Source: a virus. From it: a stretch of DNA of 62,152 bases. The notes beneath the pieces are model-generated. The model was given only the letters and a program-made list of their open reading frames with translations, had not been told where the DNA came from and did not search any database. Positions 1 through 8,758 of the stretch are shown here, piece after piece. The stretch's first letter is position 1, and every line of letters begins with the position of its first letter. Made by a program: the position numbers and the translations under genes. The stretch spans positions 1 through 62,152 of the IMG/VR virus record IMGVR_UViG_3300033153_008214. One strand, given 5' to 3'.

Positions 1-1
1 C

Positions 2-691
2 GGAGCTATTGTAGCCACAGGTATTGCCACAGGATATGACCCTGGGCCTGAATTGATCGGATTAATGAAAGAATTGCTCCCAAGTAAAAGGAATCTTATA
101 GATTACTCTTTGATCTCCCTGTTGTTCAGATGGGGTTTTGTAAAAGGTGATAAGATTACAGAGTTATTTAAAGAATATGCTCCAGAGTCTTTTTCAAAAA
201 CAATTATACCGTTACATGTAGTAACTACTAACTTGAACCGTAGAGCGGTTAGGGTTTTTAGTACTAAGGATACTCCAGATGCCTGCGTGGCATCTGCTGT
301 ACGTGCAAGTATGTCTATACCAGGCGTGTTTGCTCCATTGAAAATAGATGGCGAATTGTATGTAGATGGTGGAGTTACTGGTAACTACATGCTTGATATC
401 TTCGGAACTGGGGAGAATGTATTTGGTTTAAGGTTTGGTGAGAGTAATCGCTTTGCCAAATGGGAAGAGGCCCCGCATACTGAGATTAAAAGTGTGGCCA
501 AGTATATTGATGCTAATATTGATGCAATGATGAATGCTACGACCCGAGAGCATATTGATGATGCTATGTTTGCAAGAACTATAACTCTTGACACTAAACA
601 TAGTGGTCTTAACTTCAAAATGACTGAAAAAGATGTAGATGAGATGGTAGAGGATGGTTGGAATAGTGTAGACAGATGGCTTAAAAAGTAA
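2..691 (+). CDS. Patatin-like phospholipase, 5'-truncated by window edge
   Basis: The reading frame is open from base 2, so the N-terminus lies outside the window; 229 residues remain. The first residues, GAIVATG, match the stretch that follows the nucleophile serine in patatins (GxSxG, then A-I-V-A), so the catalytic Ser is probably only a few residues upstream. The second catalytic element is visible: Y-V-D-G-G (Asp codon 365-367), preceded by the typical RASMSIPGVFAP segment. Patatins are Ser/Asp-dyad lipid acyl hydrolases acting on membrane phospholipids. The fold assignment is good; the role in the phage (lysis, entry, membrane remodelling) is not visible. An HNH gene follows after 35 bases on the same strand. 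Confidence 0.85.
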   Translation, partial: GAIVATGIATGYDPGPELIGLMKELLPSKRNLIDYSLISLLFRWGFVKGDKITELFKEYAPESFSKTIIPLHVVTTNLNRRAVRVFSTKDTPDACVASAVRASMSIPGVFAPLKIDGELYVDGGVTGNYMLDIFGTGENVFGLRFGESNRFAKWEEAPHTEIKSVAKYIDANIDAMMNATTREHIDDAMFARTITLDTKHSGLNFKMTEKDVDEMVEDGWNSVDRWLKK

Positions 692-726
692 GAGCTTAAG
701 ATGAAGGATATTTCTAAGAGGTAGAT

Positions 727-1020
727 ATGGTTAGAAATAAAAATGAATGTGAGATTTGTGAATGCGACATAAGTAAGATAAGACATTCACACCATATTGT
801 TCCACGCGTAGACTCACGTTCTACCAATGGTACTTCAAACCTTGCTTATATTTGCCCCAGTTGTCATGCTAAAGTACACAAGCATCTAATCATTCTTGAA
901 GGAGTTTATAATACCAGTGCTGGTCAAAAGTTATTCTGGTATAAGGAAGGGGAATCTTGGACTATTCGTCCAGGAATATTTATACAACGTAATGGTACAG
1001 CGAAAATAGTAGAGGCGTAA
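727..1020 (+). CDS. Small HNH endonuclease
   Basis: A 97-residue protein with a compact zinc-finger HNH (beta-beta-alpha-metal) core. Residues C8-x2-C11 and C43-x2-C46 supply the structural zinc site. H22-H23 in the segment SHHIVPR supply the catalytic and metal-binding His, N38 the central Asn, and the final His follows in CHAKVH. It is about the usual minimum length of free-standing phage HNH nucleases. The start ATG follows AGAGG at a suitable distance, and the stop is one base from the next start, so the two genes are translationally linked. It may be a homing endonuclease or a DNA-processing nuclease; the sequence does not decide. Confidence 0.82.
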   Translation: MVRNKNECEICECDISKIRHSHHIVPRVDSRSTNGTSNLAYICPSCHAKVHKHLIILEGVYNTSAGQKLFWYKEGESWTIRPGIFIQRNGTAKIVEA

Positions 1021-1021
1021 G

Positions 1022-1276
1022 ATGGAAGAAGTTAAAAATATGGATGAAAAGCTTAATAGGATCATAGAGTTACTTGAGGAGCAAAATAAGTTATTGCGTA
1101 TGGGCTCTACTGTAGGGTCTGTCAAGTCTGAACCTGCAATTGGTTACCAGGGTGGTAATAGTGCCAAGTTCCCAGATATTAAGTCAATGATTGAACAGGC
1201 TAAACGGGATGCTAGATCAAAAGTTAGTACGGCAAAAGCGTCAGCAGATATGAATTTTAATGCATCTGCTGCATAG
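1022..1276 (+). CDS. Small coiled-coil protein
   Basis: An 84-residue protein whose start follows the HNH stop by one base. Residues about 6-27 form a heptad-type helix (LNRIIELLEEQNKLL), followed by a Gly/Ser-rich linker and a second Lys/Ala-rich helix. No family is recognised. Short coiled-coil proteins like this in phage structural regions often oligomerise or link larger virion parts, but that is inference. It lies ten bases before a beta-helix tail protein and could be its partner. Confidence 0.6.
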   Translation: MEEVKNMDEKLNRIIELLEEQNKLLRMGSTVGSVKSEPAIGYQGGNSAKFPDIKSMIEQAKRDARSKVSTAKASADMNFNASAA

Positions 1277-1286
1277 GGAGAACTAA

Positions 1287-3410
1287 ATGGGCATCAAGGC
1301 ATTTCAGGCAAATCTTACACCGGTAGGTCATTTTGATATATTGGATACAGACCTTGCAGGTTTGAAGGGAGGGGAAATCCTTGTCTTTGATCGTCTTGAT
1401 GAATCTGTAGGTGATACGGCAGCACCAGATGTTTTTAGAGGAGACGGGTATAATTCAGTATTGAGGCTTGCTAGCTCACTGGATAATGGTCCTTTCTTCC
1501 TCGCAGCTAATGAGGAAGAAGCCAGGTATAATACTCCAGGCTTTGAAGTAAGTAGCATGTATGCTCAGAACCAACCCTTTGGACAAATGCTTGATTCCTC
1601 TAATAAGGTCTCTATTTATGCTGAAGAAGGTTTTTACAGTATAAGTTCTGACGTAGTTGATGACACAACTGTAAATGCTAATACAGATGTATATGCTAGA
1701 CTGTATGCTGATCCGTCCGGACTGCTTACCACTACTCCGAGTGCAGGTGGATCTCTAGTAGGGTTCTTTATTGAACATAGAGATGGAGATGCATTGCGAG
1801 GGTATCCTAATAAATTTAGGTATCTTGGAACTCATCGGATTGGCGATTCAATCACATTTTATAAAACAGTTGGAGATGGCTATTTTAACCTTAATTTGGT
1901 ATCCGAGATGGTTGGCCAGATGGGACAGCTTGGTACTCCTACGGATGGATACTTTAGTGATGGACTATTAGCGTTAGCATCTACTACGACTATAGCAGAT
2001 GCTGTAGACTCTATAAATGAAAATCTGTTTGTTCTTTCAGTAGCGACTATTGTTGACAGGAATGCAATACTGTCTACGCATCGTTATGAAGGCATGTCGG
2101 TTTATGTAGAGCAAACAGAATGTAGATTTATATTGAAGGTTGGAATTGCAAACTCTAACTGGGTACTGGATGATGACTTTGTAGGTAAACAGGCTTACTT
2201 GGGGTTTGTCGATGAAGATGATTCAGCAACCATCTATGTATCTGCAACTGGTAGTGATATAGATGGTTATGGCAGTATAGATGTTCCTTATCGACAAATT
2301 CAGAGAGCTATGAAGGATATACCTCAGGGAGCTTCTGGAGATTTTTATATTCAGTTGGGGGCGGGTTCATTCAAGCCGTTTATATTCGACAGAACCATTA
2401 TTGGTAGAATTTATGTAATTGGAAATAGAAGCAATCCTTTAATCAGCTCTGGCATATCTTCAAATTCTTCACTTGCTTCTGGAAAGCATGCCCGAAGAGA
2501 GCTTTCTACAGGCGGTTGGGCTGGGGCAATTACAGATGGCAGTCATTGGATGATTAATGACAAGGGTGTTGCTGATATTTATGCAGTACCTTTGGAGGCA
2601 TCAACATCGCCAACACTGGAACTTGTTGGATATATAAGTTCCGGTACAGGAAAAGAAGTTCATCCCTTTGAAAGTGTAATCACAGAACCTGATGAATACT
2701 ATACAGGGGGTGTGATTACTGCACTAGAAAGAACTACACCAGATCAAGGAAAGTATGTGATTCTTGGCGTTGAGCTTCAGGATATAGTCAACCTTGAAAA
2801 TATATATACTTTGGCCTGCAAATTTACTATGAATAATCATTATTATATGAACCTTAGCGGGTCTGTGTGGTTGGGCGGAACAGTGATGGGCTCGTTAAGT
2901 TATATAGTTGCATTGAATGGATCTACTGTAAATACAGAAGTTGGATTATATCTTTTGGGCGGGGCAGATTTAAGAGTAGAAGGTGGTCATGTAACTTTCA
3001 ACTCAAGCATAATTAAAGACAGCAGTGTTATTAAGTTAACTGATAATAGCTCGCTAGCAATTGGCCAAGCAGATATTGAGACAAGCGGGCCTATAGCATT
3101 AACGGCTGAAAACCGAAGTACGATAAGGCAAGCCGGAGCTATATCTGTAAGCTCAACACTTACAACACTTGTAAGTTTAAATGACTCCTCATTTGTTAGG
3201 AACTCACTTATTGAAGGTAGCACTACAGGAACATGCATGATCTTATCGAATAGTTCAAATGTTTCATTTATGTCTGGGACCACCCTGACTAATTCTGTTA
3301 CAAGTGGGGAAGAGATTAAAGTAGGTGGAAACGCACCAGTTGCGTTCAGTGATTTGCCAAGAACAGATTTAGTCCTAGGTAATACATCGGAAATGTGCAA
3401 GGCAAGTTAA
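1287..3410 (+). CDS. Tail-appendage protein with C-terminal beta-helix
   Basis: A 707-residue protein. The first ~310 residues are an N-terminal part of unrecognised fold. Near residue 316 comes the entry motif of right-handed parallel beta-helix (pectate-lyase-like) proteins: YVSATGSD, a short Asp-Gly loop, then a YRQIQRAM helix resembling the usual PFxTIQxA. From there to the end the sequence is a ladder of short strands rich in Ser, Asn, Thr and Gly (runs such as TDNSSLAI, LNDSSFV), as in trimeric phage tailspikes. It contains four DGY tripeptides. A good ribosome site (AGGGAG) precedes the ATG. It may bind or degrade a surface polysaccharide; no catalytic residues can be assigned by eye. 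Confidence 0.7.
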   Translation: MGIKAFQANLTPVGHFDILDTDLAGLKGGEILVFDRLDESVGDTAAPDVFRGDGYNSVLRLASSLDNGPFFLAANEEEARYNTPGFEVSSMYAQNQPFGQMLDSSNKVSIYAEEGFYSISSDVVDDTTVNANTDVYARLYADPSGLLTTTPSAGGSLVGFFIEHRDGDALRGYPNKFRYLGTHRIGDSITFYKTVGDGYFNLNLVSEMVGQMGQLGTPTDGYFSDGLLALASTTTIADAVDSINENLFVLSVATIVDRNAILSTHRYEGMSVYVEQTECRFILKVGIANSNWVLDDDFVGKQAYLGFVDEDDSATIYVSATGSDIDGYGSIDVPYRQIQRAMKDIPQGASGDFYIQLGAGSFKPFIFDRTIIGRIYVIGNRSNPLISSGISSNSSLASGKHARRELSTGGWAGAITDGSHWMINDKGVADIYAVPLEASTSPTLELVGYISSGTGKEVHPFESVITEPDEYYTGGVITALERTTPDQGKYVILGVELQDIVNLENIYTLACKFTMNNHYYMNLSGSVWLGGTVMGSLSYIVALNGSTVNTEVGLYLLGGADLRVEGGHVTFNSSIIKDSSVIKLTDNSSLAIGQADIETSGPIALTAENRSTIRQAGAISVSSTLTTLVSLNDSSFVRNSLIEGSTTGTCMILSNSSNVSFMSGTTLTNSVTSGEEIKVGGNAPVAFSDLPRTDLVLGNTSEMCKAS

Positions 3411-3437
3411 TGCAAGAGTTTAAAATAGGAGAACATC

Positions 3438-3980
3438 ATGGCATTAGAAGTATCTAATTTTAGCAGTGCGTTCGGTCTTTCGGCCCAAAATTCGTATCAT
3501 AGAATCCGCAGCATTAGTGGGTCAGCAGACGGCGGAATATCATATATTATAGAAATCTATTATGATAAAGAAGCAAGAGATTCAGGAAAAGCCCCTCTAT
3601 CAATTCTTTCCAAAGTGGTTCCGGAAAGTCTCGCTTCACGCATAGGTGTAATTTACGAGCTTTACGGAATTCTGAAGCAAGAGTCTGAATATACCTCTGC
3701 GGTAGATGTAATTGATCCGGGTAACTTTGTAACACTTTCAGCAGAGGATGTATCGGGTTCTTACATACTTAGCGGTGCATTAGAGGATGGTTATTCTCTG
3801 AGTGGAGATACCGCGACTGACGTGATGTTTACTGGAAAGTTTGTACTTGCAGGTAATGTTGTAGCTGGCACTGTAGTTGGTGCTGACATGTCTGACGTGG
3901 TTGGTACAGCGGGTGCATTAACTCAGGGTTATATTACTGCGGGTGTTTGCACTGGTCTAATTATACAAAATTTAGTATAG
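3438..3980 (+). CDS. Hypothetical virion-associated protein
   Basis: A 180-residue protein with an AGGAGA ribosome site. The N-terminal half is mixed alpha/beta. From residue ~100 on it is Gly/Val/Thr-rich and strand-like (SGSYILSGALEDGYSL, then GKFVLAGNVVAGTVVG), as in phage fibre tips. It ends six bases before the first lectin-type fibre, so it may be an accessory or tip protein for one of its neighbours. It carries one DGY. No family is recognised. Confidence 0.55.
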   Translation: MALEVSNFSSAFGLSAQNSYHRIRSISGSADGGISYIIEIYYDKEARDSGKAPLSILSKVVPESLASRIGVIYELYGILKQESEYTSAVDVIDPGNFVTLSAEDVSGSYILSGALEDGYSLSGDTATDVMFTGKFVLAGNVVAGTVVGADMSDVVGTAGALTQGYITAGVCTGLIIQNLV

Positions 3981-3985
3981 CGTAG

Positions 3986-6598
3986 ATGAGTTATTATTCC
4001 TCAGTAGGGTTATCAAATCCTGTATCGGTACATAAGGCGCAGCACAGTGAAGACCCTGGGCTAACGTTTGATTTGCCTATGGATATGAGTGGCCCTAGCC
4101 AGTTACCTACTAACATGACGGTAGATGGCTATGAGGTGGCTCCTACTTTCAGGTATACATCTACGGGGGTAAGAGAGAATCTATTAAGCTATACTGAAGA
4201 TTTCGAAAATGCAGCATGGATTAAAGTAGCTGGTGTTACGGTAAGTGACGGCTACACAAGCCCTTTTGGTAGTGGTACAGCCACATTAATATCCAGTTCA
4301 GCATCAGGACATCAGGCGATTACTACAAATGGGATGGTAATACCTATCCATGCTGGTGAGATATACACTGTATCTATGTACTTAAAGGCAGAAAATATAG
4401 ACTGGGTATTCCTACATCTTGCTAATGGAATAAATGGAGGAGTATATTTTAACTTATCAGATGGATTAGTTGGAAGTACATCAGCGGCTGGAATAGTTAG
4501 TTCAAGAATTGAGGCTATTGGACCGGATTGGTTTCGTGTGTCCATGTCAGTGAACATTACGAGTGGGTATATTGGGTTCTCACTTTATCTCGCCGAGAGT
4601 GATGGCGATTACAATTTAGCTAGTGCTCCCGGTGATGCTATTTATATATATGCTCCTCAGATTAATAGTGGCCCGCTTATCCCATACTATGATGCGGGCA
4701 AAACGTCTGCTGGACCTAATAGAAAGTGGTTCTCTGATGTAGGCCCAGATTTAGATTATGCTGGAAGTGGCAATGATATTTTAATTAAGCCCAGCCCATT
4801 TACTGATGGGGCTCCGGTAATCAAATTTAATTCTGGAAAATGTTTCTCTGCTGTATTAGGTGCCGGTCCAGGAACTAATGATGTTGCAATCGAATATGTA
4901 GGTTTCAATGATTCTTCTGGAGGGGGAGTGTTGTTGGAGTGGTCAGAAGGTGCTGCTGGCACTCCTCGAATAGAGATAAATACCACTCGCAGCGCGACCC
5001 AAGTTTATATAAGAGGGTTCTTGGGTAGTCCTGGAGGAAGTGCATCGACATATGGGTGCAGAGGGAGTAATGGAGATAACCTGTATCACTTCATCGAGTT
5101 TTATGATAATAGTCAGCTTACATCTCAAACAACTGGCCTTATTCAATACGCCAATGGAGCGGCAGATAGCTATTCATTACCAGGAGCAACTAATGATATA
5201 GATGTCAACATGAACACTTCCTCCAGAATAACTATTAGCGGAAGATATAACTATACTTCTACAGATGATTCTGGGGTTGTAGCTATTGCAATACATTCAA
5301 GTGCTAACTGGTATCCTGGTGGCACGGATAATACAACTGTTTGGAAGGAAACTATAAAACGTCGTTCTGCTCAAGTCATGGGCGTATATCCTGCTACTGC
5401 AGTAGGAGATAAGACTCCACTTGTTGCAACCAGAACATCAAATAATTCATTCTTAGATATCCAAGATGATTCTGGTTATAGGACCTTGCATCAGGTGGCC
5501 AAAGGGTGGATGAGAATTTGTAAGAGGCCTGACAATAATGACAAACTTATAAGCGGCTTGCTATCTGAAAAATACGCAACACAGAAACTTCCCTATACAG
5601 ACGATATGATAAATGATTGGGGTGGTCACGCAACAATCTCAAAGCAAGATGGTTATGAAACATTTCAACCCCATCTTGAAGCTCAGGTATGCACCCTTAT
5701 TAGCACAGGTAACACCAATGCAGAGTGCGCCGTTTACTACCCAAACATCACCCCCTCTGGAGATGGATGGACAAGTTGCTGGGCGAAAAAAGGCAATGGA
5801 GAAGCAGATTGGTTTGCACTTAGATTATCTACTGTAACATCAGGGATTGTGGTTCAATATTTTGATCTAGTTAATGGTGTAATTGGTACAGGGACTACGG
5901 ATGTGCTTGATGCATTTATTGAAGATTGGGGAAGTGGCTGGTATAGATGCTGCATGAAACATGAGAATGCAAAAACTGGATATATATACTTGCACCCATG
6001 CGCAGCAGATAACTCTGTCTGGATTACGCCAAGCTCTATAGGGGTAGAGCTAATATCACTTGTTTTCCCCCAGGTTATAAATAATAGTGATGGGCCTACA
6101 AGCTTTATTTTAAACACGGGAACGGGAGGTGTAACGAGGGCGGTTGATATTTTAGAATACACCCCTATAGATAATTATGCTCCCATTACTGGGTACACCA
6201 TCGATGCAGACATACTTAAATATCCAGCAGCACACGCGAATAGCATTGCAGGACCATGGGGTTTAAGCAGGACGACCTCTTATCATGGTATACGGGTATA
6301 CTGTAACGGGCCAGATGGAGAATTAATATTCAGGGTCGAGAATGAATCGGATACTACACTTTGGGCAGCGCATACAAGTTCGGATGTATCAGATGGGTAT
6401 GTTCATAATATAAGAGGATCTTGGGAGGCGAATAGCCAAGAAATGTATATTGACGGTAATTTAGATGCTTCCAATACTTTGTCAGATGGGCCACACTCTG
6501 ATATTAATTACCTAAGTGTCGGTAAGGATCGATCGCCATCTGCTATTGAGTTTGACGGTCTGGTATCTAATTTTAAAATATATAACAAGGTGAAATAA
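3986..6598 (+). CDS. Lectin-like tail fibre, paralog A
   Basis: An 870-residue protein. The N-terminus (SHSEDPGLTFDLP, LPTNMTVDGYEVAP, GVRENLL) is nearly the same as that of the gene at 21204. Two copies of a carbohydrate-binding-like beta-sandwich common in phage fibres follow. The first begins YTEDFENAAW and ends PQINSGPLIPYY; the second contains SCWAKKGNG and WYRCCMKHEN and ends with another FPQ segment. The C-terminal ~130 residues look like a LamG/concanavalin-type domain ending in YNKVK, again shared with the paralog. Its last base overlaps the next start (TAATG). The role is probably receptor binding at the tail; binding specificity cannot be read from sequence. Confidence 0.75.
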   Translation: MSYYSSVGLSNPVSVHKAQHSEDPGLTFDLPMDMSGPSQLPTNMTVDGYEVAPTFRYTSTGVRENLLSYTEDFENAAWIKVAGVTVSDGYTSPFGSGTATLISSSASGHQAITTNGMVIPIHAGEIYTVSMYLKAENIDWVFLHLANGINGGVYFNLSDGLVGSTSAAGIVSSRIEAIGPDWFRVSMSVNITSGYIGFSLYLAESDGDYNLASAPGDAIYIYAPQINSGPLIPYYDAGKTSAGPNRKWFSDVGPDLDYAGSGNDILIKPSPFTDGAPVIKFNSGKCFSAVLGAGPGTNDVAIEYVGFNDSSGGGVLLEWSEGAAGTPRIEINTTRSATQVYIRGFLGSPGGSASTYGCRGSNGDNLYHFIEFYDNSQLTSQTTGLIQYANGAADSYSLPGATNDIDVNMNTSSRITISGRYNYTSTDDSGVVAIAIHSSANWYPGGTDNTTVWKETIKRRSAQVMGVYPATAVGDKTPLVATRTSNNSFLDIQDDSGYRTLHQVAKGWMRICKRPDNNDKLISGLLSEKYATQKLPYTDDMINDWGGHATISKQDGYETFQPHLEAQVCTLISTGNTNAECAVYYPNITPSGDGWTSCWAKKGNGEADWFALRLSTVTSGIVVQYFDLVNGVIGTGTTDVLDAFIEDWGSGWYRCCMKHENAKTGYIYLHPCAADNSVWITPSSIGVELISLVFPQVINNSDGPTSFILNTGTGGVTRAVDILEYTPIDNYAPITGYTIDADILKYPAAHANSIAGPWGLSRTTSYHGIRVYCNGPDGELIFRVENESDTTLWAAHTSSDVSDGYVHNIRGSWEANSQEMYIDGNLDASNTLSDGPHSDINYLSVGKDRSPSAIEFDGLVSNFKIYNKVK

Positions 6599-7092
6599 TG
6601 TCAAGAAAAAATTTAACAGCCAATGAGCATGCCAAGGTAGCAAGTGCTTTCGCTAATAAGCATGCGGCACCTTTGCAGATGGATGGATATCAGGCGGAGT
6701 CAGTTACGCTTATAATAGACCTGGCTATGGGGAATGAGGCGGAGATATTTGATATTTTGGATACACTAGCTCTGAAAGGATGGGTTGAAGGCTCAATTAT
6801 CATGGACAAGCTTGATGGATATGGTTTACCTATTAATCCAGGTGTAGATAGATACGTCTCTGTTTTAAGTAATGCCCGTAATATTAGAGATGCTGATGGA
6901 GTACACGGCATGTTATCAGCCAAGGTTTTCTCAGCATTCCATTGGAATGATTATCCATTATGGGCATCAATCGATGGATACCCTGCTCATCATTACTGCG
7001 GTGTTCCAGTAGCGGGGACAACTATTAGACCAATGCGGAGACGTAGTAAGCCTATTGAGGTCATCATCGAGCCGCCCGACCCACCTGAATAA
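6598..7092 (+). CDS. Hypothetical protein coupled to lectin fibre A
   Basis: A 164-residue protein whose ATG overlaps the stop of the 870-aa fibre, giving translational coupling. The N-terminus resembles a small helical segment (TANEHAKVASAFANKHAA). The middle is amphipathic helix and loop, and the C-terminus is basic, then Pro-rich (RPMRRRSKPIEV, PPDPPE). It holds three DGY tripeptides in 164 residues, the joint highest local density in the window. No family is recognised. Coupling suggests a partner or assembly factor for the fibre, but the sequence does not show which. Confidence 0.55.
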   Translation: MSRKNLTANEHAKVASAFANKHAAPLQMDGYQAESVTLIIDLAMGNEAEIFDILDTLALKGWVEGSIIMDKLDGYGLPINPGVDRYVSVLSNARNIRDADGVHGMLSAKVFSAFHWNDYPLWASIDGYPAHHYCGVPVAGTTIRPMRRRSKPIEVIIEPPDPPE

Positions 7093-7160
7093 AGATACAG
7101 AAATGCGACAAAACTCTACTAATATATTGGCATTTGGTAGCTATCCAAGGGCAGGACTGT

Positions 7161-8756
7161 ATGAATAAAGATGTATCAGAAGGGGTTATTTATAAGATCT
7201 TCAACACGGTAAATGAAAAATTTTACATCGGGCAAACTCGCAATTTTGAAAAACGAATTAATGAGCATGTATGGAGTCTTAAAAAGAATAAGCACTATAA
7301 TAAAAAATTGCAGCGAGCTTGGAATAAGCATGGACAAGAGAATTTCCGATTTAGTATAGTTGAGCAAGTTCCAGCAGATGACTTAAATAAAGTGGAGCAG
7401 AGCTATTTAGACATAGGGGCTCCATATAATATAGCAAAATCTGTTCTAAATCCTTTTATGGGAGTGAGGTATGAGCGCAAGCAGTCAGGTTGGAAAAAGC
7501 TTGCACTTGTATCAGTATGCTTTAATACTGGAGAGATTAAAGAATTTGGTTCTAAGGTAGAGGCATTAAAGGAAAACTCATTGGAGGGACGTAGGATACA
7601 TTTGATTTCAAATAAATTGCCTAACAAGACAGTCCTATTAGCACATGAGAGGGCGTGGTTTATTCGCTCAGATGTAGGTGAAGATTTTATTCAAGGACTG
7701 AAAAACTCAAAGGACCGTATTATTTTTTTACTTAAGGCTTTAAATGAAGAAAAAATAGTGTTAGAGAAACGTTTTGCCCTTAACTCACCTGTCAGGAGGA
7801 CCTGTGTAAAGACGGGAAAGGTCTGTATATTTAAAAAAATTACTGCAACTGGAAGCAAAAAATCAAATATTTGTGGAGTGAAAAGATCATGCCTGAACCC
7901 AGACATTAGTTATAAAGGATTTTTTTGGGAATATGTCTTCTCGCCATCACTCAGGTATGAAGCTCGTATTAGATTAAAGCAAGAAAGCTATAATAAGAAC
8001 CAGACTAGGCAGTCCATAGTGATGTCTAACCGAAAAGTCAAATTTACAGAAGTAGTCCGGACAGATATAGTAACAGGGGACCGGTATACGTATGATGGAT
8101 TACAGTCTGTTAAGAAAGATGGTTTCTGCTCGAAGTCAGTTTGGCAATTTTTAGATAGGGCGGTACCACACCGAGGATTTTTATGGAAGAGAGGGAAGAT
8201 GGCATGCTCAACTAAGTGTTCGGTGACACATGTTGTAATTGCAACTTGCGTAAAGACTGGGGAAGTGATCGAATATCCGAGTGCTACTATAGCATCAAAC
8301 AAATTTAATTGCAAGGTAGACGCTATTAGAGGGGCATGTATTTACAGCAGAATTAAATTTGGATGTACGTGGCATTATAGAAAGGGAAGTCTTAAGAGAA
8401 GTAAGCACATAAAGGGAAGAAGTGTGTTGAAGATTAATTTGGAAACAGGTCAGGCTCATAAGTATAAATCATTAAAGGATGCAAAAAAAGACGGGTTTCG
8501 AGCAGAGTATATAAAGCCATGTTGCTATGGGGAAGTTGAGTCATACAAAGGATTTGCGTGGAAATTTGGAGACCTAATTGAAAAGAAGGGGCACTCTAAA
8601 CCCATATTGGCAAAGTCACTGGAAGATGGTGCAGTCACAGAGTATGCTGGTTCAGCAGTGGTAGCTAAAGAGTTTGAATGCAATCGCAACTCAGTTAATT
8701 ATATGTGTCGCAATAAAAATGAGAAATTTGGATTTGCTTGGAGCTATAAGGATTAA
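7161..8756 (+). CDS. GIY-YIG homing endonuclease with six NUMOD-like modules
   Basis: I chose ATG 7161 (AGGA four bases upstream) over the earlier TTG, giving 531 residues. Residues 1-~95 are a GIY-YIG nuclease: VIYKIF near 9-14, YIG at 22-24, Arg32, His36, a candidate catalytic Glu79 and Asn90. The remaining ~430 residues hold six degenerate copies of a 45-70 residue module of the form TGE-x-xxY... then a KKDGF-like helix, then a KGFxWKY-like strand. These begin near residues 115, 210, 300, 360, 420 and 480. Such modules (NUMOD family) bind DNA in homing enzymes. The gene sits free-standing between a fibre-coupled gene and the giant fibre gene. It uses AAA-rich lysine codons and contains no DGY, unlike its neighbours. 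Confidence 0.85.
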   Translation: MNKDVSEGVIYKIFNTVNEKFYIGQTRNFEKRINEHVWSLKKNKHYNKKLQRAWNKHGQENFRFSIVEQVPADDLNKVEQSYLDIGAPYNIAKSVLNPFMGVRYERKQSGWKKLALVSVCFNTGEIKEFGSKVEALKENSLEGRRIHLISNKLPNKTVLLAHERAWFIRSDVGEDFIQGLKNSKDRIIFLLKALNEEKIVLEKRFALNSPVRRTCVKTGKVCIFKKITATGSKKSNICGVKRSCLNPDISYKGFFWEYVFSPSLRYEARIRLKQESYNKNQTRQSIVMSNRKVKFTEVVRTDIVTGDRYTYDGLQSVKKDGFCSKSVWQFLDRAVPHRGFLWKRGKMACSTKCSVTHVVIATCVKTGEVIEYPSATIASNKFNCKVDAIRGACIYSRIKFGCTWHYRKGSLKRSKHIKGRSVLKINLETGQAHKYKSLKDAKKDGFRAEYIKPCCYGEVESYKGFAWKFGDLIEKKGHSKPILAKSLEDGAVTEYAGSAVVAKEFECNRNSVNYMCRNKNEKFGFAWSYKD

Positions 8757-8758
8757 TT

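Noticed and set aside
385-786. Minus-strand open frames opposite the genes (for example 385-786, 14950-15525, 58754-59389)
   Set aside because: They are shadows of strongly coding + strand genes, have no ribosome sites and encode low-complexity translations.
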